A stretch of 7,758 nucleotides of DNA from Candidatus Electrothrix marina (GCA_004028495.1 MTKS01000064.1:1-7758), one strand, 5' to 3'. Counted from the stretch's first letter, positions 1-5,647 are shown. Made by a program: numbers and translations. The notes: a model not told the origin generated them from the letters alone.

Positions 1-844
1 GGGAAAGGCTGTCGCCTTCCGTGCGGGTCGGAATATCAAAATCAAACTGATCGTAAATAGAGTAGGTATCGTTTTTGCGCACATCATAAGAGACATCAGA
101 GGCTCGCAGAACGGCTCCTGAACAACCATAGGCCAAGACATCTTCCCGGGACAGAATGCCCACGCCCCGTGTCCTTTCCTGAAAAATGATATTGCCGCTC
201 AGCAGGGTATTATATTCATCAAGGGCCTTGTACATAATCTTGATGAATTTTTTAATCCTGGGGACAAAGGTGTCCGGGGCATCAAAGGAAGAGCCGCCGG
301 GTCGGAAAAAGTTCATGGTCAGGCGGGCCCCGCACATTTCTTCAAAGATATCCGTGATCATTTCACGTTCTCTGAAACCGTACAGGAAAGGGGTAAAACC
401 GCCGAGGTCCATGCCCATAACGCCCCACCAGAGCAGGTGCGACTGGATTCTCTGGAGTTCACAGACCATGACCCGGAGGTATTCACCGCGTTCGGGCAAC
501 CCGATGTCCATAGCCTGTTCAACAGCCATGCAGAAGCAGAGATTGTTGAAAAAGGCGGAAAGGTAGTCCAGTCGATCCGTGAGGTGGATATTCTGAATGT
601 AGGTCTGGTTCTCGGCCATCTTTTCAATTCCGCGATGGATATAGCCGAGATGGGGCACCGCTTCCACGATGGTTTCGCCGCTCAAACGGGCGACAATCCT
701 GAGCACGCCGTGGGTGCTGGGATGTTGGGGGCCGATGTTGACGAAAAACTCATCTGCGTCCTCAGCGTCCGATTGCGGCAGCCTGAATCCCTCAGGCAGG
801 GTATCTCCGTCAAGACGGTATTTTTCAGCGGATTGTGTGATCAT
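1..844 (-). CDS. nuoD: NADH-quinone oxidoreductase subunit D (49 kDa subunit), C-terminus cut by the window edge
   Basis: NuoD is a peripheral-arm subunit of respiratory complex I and, with NuoB, forms much of the quinone-binding pocket. The 281 codons visible run without a stop to the left edge; full NuoD proteins are about 380-420 residues, so roughly 100-130 are missing. Seen in the translation: the IGPQHPSTHGVLR block (residues 37-49), the YIHRGIEK block (68-75), and TDRLDY (89-94). His45 and Tyr94 are 49 residues apart, the same spacing as the quinone-contacting His/Tyr pair of the family (His38/Tyr87 in Thermus Nqo4). The start is fixed by an in-frame TGA two codons before the ATG at 844; no convincing Shine-Dalgarno precedes it. 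It is a stand-alone NuoD rather than a NuoCD fusion, and no nuoC lies just upstream, where cobL is found instead. Other nuo genes may follow beyond the left edge. Confidence 0.96.
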   Translation of the reverse strand, partial: MITQSAEKYRLDGDTLPEGFRLPQSDAEDADEFFVNIGPQHPSTHGVLRIVARLSGETIVEAVPHLGYIHRGIEKMAENQTYIQNIHLTDRLDYLSAFFNNLCFCMAVEQAMDIGLPERGEYLRVMVCELQRIQSHLLWWGVMGMDLGGFTPFLYGFREREMITDIFEEMCGARLTMNFFRPGGSSFDAPDTFVPRIKKFIKIMYKALDEYNTLLSGNIIFQERTRGVGILSREDVLAYGCSGAVLRASDVSYDVRKNDTYSIYDQFDFDIPTRTEGDSLS

Positions 845-893
845 CTGTCAGTAGGAATTTTCAGTCCGGTTTATATTTTTTTTCTGCCACTCT

Positions 894-922
894 AATGAAG
901 AGCAATTCTGATGAATTGTCAA
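894..922 (-). promoter_or_regulatory. Candidate promoter of nuoD with an overlapping inverted repeat
   Basis: On the minus strand a perfect TTGACA lies at 922-917. With a 17-bp spacer the -10 would be TTCATT (899-894), which matches the consensus poorly, so the promoter may need an activator. A perfect inverted repeat CAATTC-TGAT-GAATTG (903-918) fills the spacer and touches the -35 box, the kind of position a regulator would occupy. The -35 box is about 73 bp from the nuoD start, leaving a leader of roughly 40-45 nt. Confidence 0.5.
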
Positions 923-975
923 GAAAAAAAATGCTTCGAAATTGTAATGTTATGAGTTGCTCTTTAGTTACATCA

Positions 976-1047
976 GGGCTGTTTCGGCAGCCTGCTTTCG
1001 GTGGCGCGCCTGTTACGGCATAGGACCGGCGCAGGCCGGGCCGCCGG
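976..1047. other. Two GC-rich hairpins between cobL and nuoD
   Basis: The 261-bp gap 845-1105 holds no credible gene. Besides the nuoD promoter it contains two perfect short inverted repeats: GGCTG-TTTCGG-CAGCC (977-992) and CCGGCG-N10-CGCCGG (1026-1047). Neither is followed by a T-run on either strand, so they are not classical intrinsic terminators. They could slow or end cobL transcripts in a Rho-assisted way, or be part of an untranslated RNA. I found no cobalamin riboswitch conserved boxes here. Confidence 0.4.
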
Positions 1048-1105
1048 AATGGGGATCGGTGGTAAGTGAAAAAGATGTATGGAGATAAAGGGAAAATATT
1101 CATAC

Positions 1106-2353
1106 TCATTTCCTGCCGGTTATTATGGTAATAGGATTCAGCAGGATGCCCGGCTCCCCATAATTAGTATAGCGTATTTCTTCGCGGGTGACAGCCACGG
1201 TGCGTGAGTCGGTTTTCAGGCCGTTGGTCGTCATCAGCAAGGGGGCCTGCTCAGCTGTATTTTTCAGCACCGCACTGGCCACCATCCTGCCCGTGGCGGT
1301 CAGACGCTTGGCACAGTAAGGAATGATCTCGGCCAACAACCCCTTGCTGCCGCCGATAAAAACCCGGTCCGGATCAGGCAGGTCAGCGAGCATTTCAGGG
1401 GCCTGTCCGCAAATCAGTTTGATATTATAGAGGTTATAACGAAGGATATTGGCCCGGATATTCTCCTGTCCCTCTTCTTTCTGCTCAATAATATAGACAG
1501 TCAGATTCGGACAAAGCCGTGCCGCCTCCACGGAAACAGAGCCGGAACCCCCGCCCACATCCCAGAAAACACCGGTACCGGGCAGGCGCAGACGATGGAG
1601 GATCACGGCCCGAATTTCATCCTTGGTGATCAGGCCCCGTGAATGCTCAATCTCGTCTTCCTGAAGTCCGAAAACAAACCCGGCCCCGGAATCTTCGCCT
1701 GCCTCGTCATCCTCTGCCTGCCGCTGTTCAATCAGCATCATATTGAGCGGAGAAAACTTCTGCGTAGCAACGTCCGCCAAGGTGCCGCTGCACAGTCGTT
1801 CGTCCTTGAGTCCGAGATTCTCCGCGATCCGTATCCGTATGCTCTTTATCCGGGCAACGTCATGATGCTCCTCCAAAACCGCAAGCAGCTCTTTGGCAAT
1901 ACGGTCAGGGGTGTTATGATGGTCGGTAAAGAGCATCACCTTGGGATTGTTCAGTATTCTCCCGGCGATATCGCCGGGAGAACGACCGTGCAGGCTGATC
2001 AGGGGCAGATCGTCCCAGGGCAGCTTAAAACGGGTACAGGCCAGCTGGACAGCAGAGAGGGCCGGATGAATATGAACCCGTTCAGTACCGAAACGTTCCA
2101 ACAGGGTGCGACCGATGCCGAAAAAAAGCGGATCACCCGAGGCCAGGACGGCAACATCACCCCGGTTCAGGGCCACAGCCAGTTCAAACACCATCTCTTC
2201 CACCGGGGCAATGGGAATCCGATGGATATCCATGCCCTTGAGCAATGCCTGATGCCGTGATGAAACCACCGCCGCACTGCATGTTGCAATCTTTCGCAGC
2301 TGATCTTTGGGCAGCTCTTCACCGCTGACACCGAATATAAAAACTTCAGACAT
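1106..2353 (-). CDS. cobL: Cobalt-precorrin-7 C5-methyltransferase / cobalt-precorrin-6B C15-methyltransferase (decarboxylating), CbiE-CbiT fusion
   Basis: This bifunctional cytosolic enzyme of corrin ring synthesis uses S-adenosylmethionine to methylate C5 and C15 and to decarboxylate the acetate side chain on ring C. The 415 residues match the usual length of CobL/CbiET. Residues 1 to about 210 are the tetrapyrrole methylase CbiE part, with ASGDPLFFGIG at 71-81, SLHGR at 120-124 and FSPLN at 200-204. An acidic linker (about 213-237) leads into the CbiT part (about 240-415), a class I methyltransferase fold with the glycine-rich SAM loop DVGGGSGSVSVEAA at 265-278 and FIGGSKG at 332-338. The ATG at 2353 has a GGAG nine bases upstream and a strong promoter at 2441-2469. 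Other cobalamin genes are absent from the window, so it is an isolated pathway gene here; the substrate form (cobalt-precorrin versus precorrin) is inferred from the likely anaerobic host. Confidence 0.93.
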   Translation of the reverse strand: MSEVFIFGVSGEELPKDQLRKIATCSAAVVSSRHQALLKGMDIHRIPIAPVEEMVFELAVALNRGDVAVLASGDPLFFGIGRTLLERFGTERVHIHPALSAVQLACTRFKLPWDDLPLISLHGRSPGDIAGRILNNPKVMLFTDHHNTPDRIAKELLAVLEEHHDVARIKSIRIRIAENLGLKDERLCSGTLADVATQKFSPLNMMLIEQRQAEDDEAGEDSGAGFVFGLQEDEIEHSRGLITKDEIRAVILHRLRLPGTGVFWDVGGGSGSVSVEAARLCPNLTVYIIEQKEEGQENIRANILRYNLYNIKLICGQAPEMLADLPDPDRVFIGGSKGLLAEIIPYCAKRLTATGRMVASAVLKNTAEQAPLLMTTNGLKTDSRTVAVTREEIRYTNYGEPGILLNPITIITGRK

Positions 2354-2440
2354 CCTTTCTCACTCCGTCCTCCGAGGTTCGTGGTCCTTGAACTCTCCTG
2401 CACATCCCCTTTTACCTTGCGGTACAAAATATGAAGGCGC

Positions 2441-2469
2441 AGTATAGAGGAAAAGCTCTCTTTTGTCAT
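2441..2469 (-). promoter_or_regulatory. Predicted sigma-70 type promoter of cobL
   Basis: On the minus strand, ATGACA (2469-2464, five of six consensus bases) is separated by exactly 17 bp from TATACT (2446-2441, five of six). Transcription would start near 2434, giving an 80-nt leader before the cobL ATG. The leader contains a small hairpin, TACC-GCAA-GGTA (2413-2424), with a GNRA tetraloop. It is too short for a full cobalamin riboswitch. Confidence 0.65.
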
Positions 2470-2720
2470 TAAGTTCTGTCGGATGAACCCTGTCCGAGCC
2501 GGTCGGCAAAGAACCGAACGGATGCACCGCCTGCACAGCCGGGTAATATTTCAAGACCACAGCATACTCTGTCTTTTTCGCTGATAACCACCAAGTCGAT
2601 AAAACAGAGGATGACGGTGATAGGCAGGAGGATATTGAACGAGCCTGTGCCGAAATAGACAAAATTGTTCCATCGCGCTGTCCCCCGGTTATTCTTTTGT
2701 TTTTTTGCGAAACCTCGTGA
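2469..2720 (-). pseudogene. Coding-like stretch without a start codon; possible gene remnant or frameshifted extension of the DUF2721 gene
   Basis: The 335-bp gap between the DUF2721 gene and cobL has one minus-strand frame open from 2720 down to a TAA at 2471-2469, with no ATG, GTG or TTG before its only membrane-like segment. From about 2672 to 2580 it reads as an aromatic start (WNNFVYFGTGSF) followed by a hydrophobic helix (NILLPITVILCFIDLVVI), with C or G in most third codon positions. Near 2579 the coding look seems to pass to another frame, which runs on through 2360 and includes YAVVLKYYPAVQ. The frame also overlaps the last 11 codons of the DUF2721 gene, and a single-base change in an A7 run (2700-2706) would join the two. 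I do not recognise a family. It could be a decayed small membrane protein, a C-terminal extension, or chance. Confidence 0.25.
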
Positions 2721-3162
2721 TTAGGTTTCTGCCCTTTGGGAAGGAATAGTTTTTTTTGGGCAGGTGTTTTTCTATATCGCTGAGTTGCATCTCAAGGGCC
2801 TGCACGGATAAAAGAATCTCCCGGAATGAGAGAACAAGAGAAAACATCAGCAGGACAAGGCTGGTGCTGAAGATCAGTTTGCCCCAAAACAGATTGCCTG
2901 TAAAAAGGGTGAATAAGCAGAGCACACAAAGAAAAAAGCTGGCCACCCCGCAGGCCTGCATATTCCTGATCAGATAGACCCGTTTGCGCAGGGTTCCGAT
3001 CTGTCCGACGATAATATCAGTGGGGGTTTGCGAATATTGGGCATGAAGAATGCGAATGCGATCGCTGATTGTTTTGAAACGGTTGGTATAGGCCACCAGC
3101 AGGAGGGAAATTGCCGGAAAAAGAAGGGCCGGCGAAGTAAGCGTGAGATCCATTCGATCCAT
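2689..3162 (-). CDS. DUF2721 family small membrane protein
   Basis: The function of this family is unknown. The 157-residue product has the family pattern: an N-terminal segment TSPALLFPAISLLLVAYTNRF (9-29), a basic/polar stretch with LRKRVYLIRNMQA (58-70), then two membrane helices at about 69-89 and 94-112, followed by SFREILLSVQALEMQLSDIE (112-131). Homologues usually end close to this point, so the basic tail (132-157) is an extension. Two in-frame ATGs compete, at 3162 and 3153, because a 9-bp tandem duplication covers the start; an AGGA lies 13 nt before the first, rather far. Location is predicted to be the inner membrane. It stands alone, about 146 bp after the stop of the secreted-protein gene. 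Confidence 0.82.
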   Translation of the reverse strand: MDRMDLTLTSPALLFPAISLLLVAYTNRFKTISDRIRILHAQYSQTPTDIIVGQIGTLRKRVYLIRNMQACGVASFFLCVLCLFTLFTGNLFWGKLIFSTSLVLLMFSLVLSFREILLSVQALEMQLSDIEKHLPKKNYSFPKGRNLITRFRKKTKE

Positions 3163-3164
3163 TC
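3147..3164. repeat. 9-bp tandem duplication over the DUF2721 start
   Basis: GATCCATTC occurs twice back to back (3147-3155 and 3156-3164). On the minus strand this gives GAATGGATC twice and therefore two in-frame start codons nine bases apart (ATG 3162 and ATG 3153). Confidence 0.9.
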
Positions 3165-3218
3165 AGTCATATGGTTCCTGTCTGTCAGGGCAGGGGCATT
3201 GCAGGGGGCGTTCAAGGT

Positions 3219-3280
3219 GTTTTGCTCCCCGGCACTCTGAAGGCTTTGGCACGGATGCGAGGGGGTGCGGGGAGCAGAAC
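3219..3280. repeat. Long imperfect inverted repeat (62 nt) upstream of the DUF2721 gene
   Basis: The arms GTTTTGCTCCCCG (3219-3231) and CGGGGAGCAGAAC (3268-3280) pair over 13 positions with one G-U wobble. After a one-base bulge (G3232) three more pairs form (CAC 3233-3235 with GTG 3265-3267). The loop is 29 nt. No T-run follows on either strand. If the weak TATTAT at 3290-3285 is a -10 box, the hairpin lies in the leader of the DUF2721 mRNA; otherwise it may protect or end the upstream transcript. Confidence 0.6.
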
Positions 3281-3308
3281 TTCAATAATAAATCATTAAA
3301 TTATGAAA

Positions 3309-3596
3309 TCATTCAGAGGGAGCGGCCGCCTCTTTTTTTTCATTTGCCGAAGGGGCTTTTGGGCTGTCCTCCTGCTGTTCACGCGCCGCTTCAAGATTCT
3401 TTTTCAACATTTCTTCCTGAACAAGCTTTTCCAGCTCAGCCTTTGAGTCCTTTTCTGCCTGACTCCCGTATTTAAGAAGTATTTCCTTCATTTCCGGGGT
3501 GGTTTCCGGGAGTTCAGCAGCATAGAGCGCGGCTGTGAACGGCATGAGCAGGGCAAGTGTTACTGCAAGGGGTGCTGCAAGGAATAATTTTTTCAT
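3309..3596 (-). CDS. Small predicted secreted protein of unknown function (95 aa)
   Basis: I do not recognise a family. The product starts with a classic Sec signal peptide: MKK, a hydrophobic core at about residues 4-24 (LFLAAPLAVTLALLMPF), and a likely signal peptidase I site after LYA (26/27). The mature part of about 69 residues is highly charged, probably helical at about 33-70 (KEILLKYG, KAELEKLVQEEMLKKNLEAA), and ends in a Pro/Ala/Lys/Glu-rich low-complexity tail. No cysteine follows the signal, so it is not a lipoprotein. The ATG at 3596 is chosen over an upstream in-frame start at 3725 because GGGAG lies five bases before it, the signal peptide begins there, and the longer form would overlap the end of fabL. 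A TATAAT at 3633-3628 suggests its own promoter. It is probably periplasmic. Confidence 0.75.
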   Translation of the reverse strand: MKKLFLAAPLAVTLALLMPFTAALYAAELPETTPEMKEILLKYGSQAEKDSKAELEKLVQEEMLKKNLEAAREQQEDSPKAPSANEKKEAAAPSE

Positions 3597-3627
3597 GTTT
3601 TCTCCCAAGATGAGTTGTACGCTTCCG

Positions 3628-3633
3628 ATTATA
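3628..3633 (-). promoter_or_regulatory. Candidate -10 box of the secreted-protein gene
   Basis: A perfect TATAAT lies on the minus strand, about 32 bp before the ATG at 3596. The -35 match is weak (CGGTCA with an 18-bp spacer). The -35 region falls inside the inverted repeat at 3639-3669, so that element may also control this promoter. Confidence 0.4.
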
Positions 3634-3638
3634 AAATA

Positions 3639-3669
3639 CTCCGTCCCCTTTGACCGGTCGGAGACGGAG
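3639..3669 (-). terminator. Stem-loop after fabL, likely intrinsic terminator
   Basis: Downstream of the fabL stop the minus strand reads CTCCGTCTCC, an 11-nt loop, then GGGGACGGAG: a 10-bp stem with one G-U pair, followed by TATTTTAT. The T-tract is imperfect. The stem begins about 28 bp after the fabL stop codon and ends about 43 bp before the next gene. The loop contains the palindrome GACCGGTC (3652-3659). Confidence 0.5.
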
Positions 3670-3696
3670 CGGTTCTTTGCTTTTTTGTTATCCCTT

Positions 3697-4449
3697 TTAT
3701 CCCTGAATAGCGTATCCGCCGTCAACCACCACAGCCTGTCCGTGGATCATGGCGGCTGCCTCGCTGCACAGAAACAGGGCGAGATCGGCTACATTTTCCG
3801 GGGTGGTCAGGCGGCCGAGCGGGGTCATTTCAAGGGAGCGTCCGATGATCTCATCACGGTTGGGGAATTTTTTCAGGGCATCGGTATCCACCACACCGGC
3901 GCTGATGGTGTTGACGGTGATTCCCTTGGGGCCGAGTTCCACCGCAAGATGGCGGACCAGGGATTCCAGGGCCGCTTTGGACGCACCGACCACGGTATAA
4001 TTGGGTACAGCCCGCACTGCGCCGAGGCTGGACACACCCAAAATTCTCCCGCCGTTTTTCATCATCGGCACAGCATGCTGAGTCAGAGTGAGCATGGCAC
4101 GGGCATTGATGTCCATAGCCCAGTCCCAATGACGCTCGGTCAGCTCCATAGCCGGTTTCAGTACGCCGGAGGCCGCATTGGAGACCAGGATATCCATACT
4201 GTTATACGTACCTCGGATTTCGTCGAACATCCTCCGCACGTCCTCTTCCTTGGCAACATTGGCCTTAATTGCAAGGCAGCCTACGCCGTGTTTTTCAATG
4301 GCGGCGACTGTTTCTTCCGCATCGCGACGGTGCCGGACATAGTTTACCACGATATTGACGCCGTGCTCTGCCAGGCGTACAGCGATCGCCCGGCCGATCC
4401 CTCGGGACCCCCCGGTGATGAGAGCTGTTTTTCCCTGCAAATGAAACAT
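3697..4449 (-). CDS. fabL: Enoyl-[acyl-carrier-protein] reductase III (FabL-type short-chain dehydrogenase)
   Basis: This enzyme would carry out the last step of each fatty-acid elongation round, reducing trans-2-enoyl-ACP with NAD(P)H in the cytoplasm. The 250-residue protein has the Rossmann motif TGGSRGIG at 12-19. The catalytic pair is Tyr151 and Lys158 (YTVVGASK), that is Tyr-x6-Lys as in enoyl-ACP reductases rather than the Tyr-x3-Lys of ordinary short-chain dehydrogenases. From memory, several blocks match Bacillus subtilis FabL closely, including NAASGVLKPAMEL (91-103), HWDWAMDINA (107-116), VSSLG (139-143), DTDALKKFPNRDE (188-200) and VVDGG (241-245). A consensus AGGAGG lies eight bases before the ATG at 4449. 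It stands alone, 193 bp after the DUF362 stop, with no other fab genes nearby. A different oxidoreductase role cannot be excluded from sequence alone, but the FabL resemblance is strong. Confidence 0.85.
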   Translation of the reverse strand: MFHLQGKTALITGGSRGIGRAIAVRLAEHGVNIVVNYVRHRRDAEETVAAIEKHGVGCLAIKANVAKEEDVRRMFDEIRGTYNSMDILVSNAASGVLKPAMELTERHWDWAMDINARAMLTLTQHAVPMMKNGGRILGVSSLGAVRAVPNYTVVGASKAALESLVRHLAVELGPKGITVNTISAGVVDTDALKKFPNRDEIIGRSLEMTPLGRLTTPENVADLALFLCSEAAAMIHGQAVVVDGGYAIQG

Positions 4450-4534
4450 CTGCTTCTCCTCCTGTACAAAAAAAGAAATGGTTCAGCACCGGTACCTGTT
4501 TATTGCTCCGTTTTTTCTTCATCTCGTCGGAGTA

Positions 4535-4549
4535 AACCGGAAGCCGGTT
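4535..4549. repeat. Short perfect inverted repeat in the fabL leader
   Basis: AACCGG-AAG-CCGGTT forms a 6-bp hairpin about 85 bp before the fabL start. It may be a leader hairpin or an operator. Confidence 0.45.
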
Positions 4550-4577
4550 CAGATCAGAACAGACCGTGCTGATTGTT

Positions 4578-4606
4578 ATCATAAATCATTTACAAGTGAA
4601 TGTACC
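4578..4606 (-). promoter_or_regulatory. Weak candidate promoter of fabL
   Basis: TATGAT (4583-4578, five of six consensus bases) stands 17 bp from GGTACA (4606-4601, three of six). It would give a leader of about 120 nt that contains the hairpin at 4535-4549. No better promoter is visible in the 193-bp gap 4450-4642, which holds no gene. Confidence 0.35.
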
Positions 4607-4642
4607 TTGCTGTGGTTCTCTTTGCAAGAGCAATGGTTATGT

Positions 4643-5617
4643 TCACTTGCGGCCTGTTTGTTCTAACAGTCTGTCGTTGTTCGCAAAAACCCTACGGATA
4701 CTGCTTTTCAAAAAACGGAAGGGATTAAAGCGAACAAGGATTGAGGATGCCGGGAACCTGAAAATTATCGACCTGAAGAATCTTCCGGTGCAGAGAGGGG
4801 GAAGGAAAGCTGCGAGAGAGCTGCTCCGTGCATATGGGCACGTCGGCAGGCCGCCATCACAGGGCTGTCCTGCCGGATTCACCCGCAGGATGGCATGCAG
4901 AGCCCTGTCTGCCGCCACGGCATTGGTTGAGGCGGCAAGGACACAGAGAGGGTAGGGCGCACCGTTGATAGGGCCGCTCCTGTGCATGGCGACAATACCG
5001 TCAATAATATTGAGAGAAGAGGGGAGGGCGGCCGGGATGCGAACAAGGCGGTCAAAGAATCGTTTTTCTTTGCAGGGGGTGTTCCCGCCATAGGCCATAT
5101 GCCACCAGGCCTTGCGCAAGCCGACAAGGCAGCCGAAGTAGTTTTTCACCGCCATGGTGAGCCGGGCCTGGACGTGGGCTTTGACCCGGGGAATATTAAC
5201 AAGAAGATCGCATTCCAGAGCGGCACGGGCCAGAACCGCCTGCCCGCCGCCAGACAGTTCGACAGGTATACCCTGCTTAAAAGGACGGATTCGGACACCG
5301 AGGTGCGTCAGCTCATCAAGCAGGTTAAGGTTTTTGAGGACTGAGGCCGCCGTGCCGAAGGCCGGTGAATCTCCGATACCGACCCGAGCCCCCTGCTCAA
5401 TGAACCAACGGGCCGCAGCCAGAATCAAGACCCCTTCTGTACAGGAAAGGGGGCCGGTCTTGGCGCTGATTAGGTTCGGTTTCAGGAGCACCTCGGAAGA
5501 ACAAAGGGTTGTCGACAGTTCAAGCGTATTCAGAACTCGGTCAAGGGCTTGCGGAAGGGTCTGTTTATCATAGCCGGAGCAGGCGGTGAGGGCGACCGAA
5601 GAAGATTTTTTCAGCAT
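4643..5617 (-). CDS. DUF362 domain-containing protein, with an apparently frameshifted C-terminal part
   Basis: DUF362 proteins are of uncertain function; many are linked to iron-sulfur or redox proteins. This one has no ferredoxin CxxC domain. Counting from the ATG at 5617 (324 residues), family-like blocks are LLKPNLI (44-50), GIGDSPAFGTA (80-90), VNIPRVKAHVQARLTMAVKN (140-159), NIIDGIVAMHRSGPINGAP (203-221) and ASTNAVAADRALHAIL (229-244). Between about residues 252 and 295 the read frame turns Cys/Ser/Arg-rich, while the two other frames, used in turn, give more protein-like sequence; the normal frame returns at RFNPFRFLKSSIRR. This suggests three cancelling single-base shifts. The start is uncertain: an in-frame TTG at 5650 would add 11 residues (NCK repeated three times), and neither start has a clear Shine-Dalgarno. 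The ATG is preferred because similarity begins shortly after it. Confidence 0.8.
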   Translation of the reverse strand: MLKKSSSVALTACSGYDKQTLPQALDRVLNTLELSTTLCSSEVLLKPNLISAKTGPLSCTEGVLILAAARWFIEQGARVGIGDSPAFGTAASVLKNLNLLDELTHLGVRIRPFKQGIPVELSGGGQAVLARAALECDLLVNIPRVKAHVQARLTMAVKNYFGCLVGLRKAWWHMAYGGNTPCKEKRFFDRLVRIPAALPSSLNIIDGIVAMHRSGPINGAPYPLCVLAASTNAVAADRALHAILRVNPAGQPCDGGLPTCPYARSSSLAAFLPPLCTGRFFRSIIFRFPASSILVRFNPFRFLKSSIRRVFANNDRLLEQTGRK

Positions 5618-5620
5618 AAT

Positions 5621-5647
5621 TTTGCAATTTTTGCAATTTTTGCAATT
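5621..5647. repeat. Three exact tandem copies of a 9-bp unit at the DUF362 start
   Basis: TTTGCAATT is repeated three times without change (5621-5629, 5630-5638, 5639-5647), ending three bases before the ATG at 5617 on the minus strand. Each unit contains the palindrome TTGCAA. The stretch replaces the place where a Shine-Dalgarno would be expected. If translation began at the TTG at 5650, each copy would encode Asn-Cys-Lys. Confidence 0.95.

Noticed and set aside
437..895. A 152-codon plus-strand frame opposite nuoD
   Set aside because: Antisense shadow of the conserved nuoD coding sequence.
845..1105. Possible cobalamin riboswitch near cobL
   Set aside because: The gap lies downstream of cobL, and the conserved B12-box type sequences are not visible. 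The real cobL leader (about 80 nt) is too short for one.
861..1109. An 82-codon minus-strand frame in the cobL-nuoD gap
   Set aside because: No ribosome site, odd composition and no familiar motif; it would run through the nuoD promoter and the GC hairpins.
1643..2260. A 205-codon plus-strand frame opposite cobL
   Set aside because: Antisense shadow; no domain, and cobL motifs span the same region.
3290..3313. Direct repeat AAATCATT (3290-3297 and 3306-3313)
   Set aside because: Short AT-rich repeat in an AT-rich spacer, easily due to chance; no associated structure.
3535..4572. A 345-codon plus-strand open frame across fabL
   Set aside because: It lies antisense to fabL, whose motifs and ribosome site are clear. 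The antisense translation has no recognisable domain and is rich in His, Gly and Ser, as expected for a shadow frame.
4295..4582. A 95-codon minus-strand frame running from the fabL leader into fabL in another frame
   Set aside because: No suitable ribosome site; it overlaps the well-supported start of fabL and becomes a shadow translation there.
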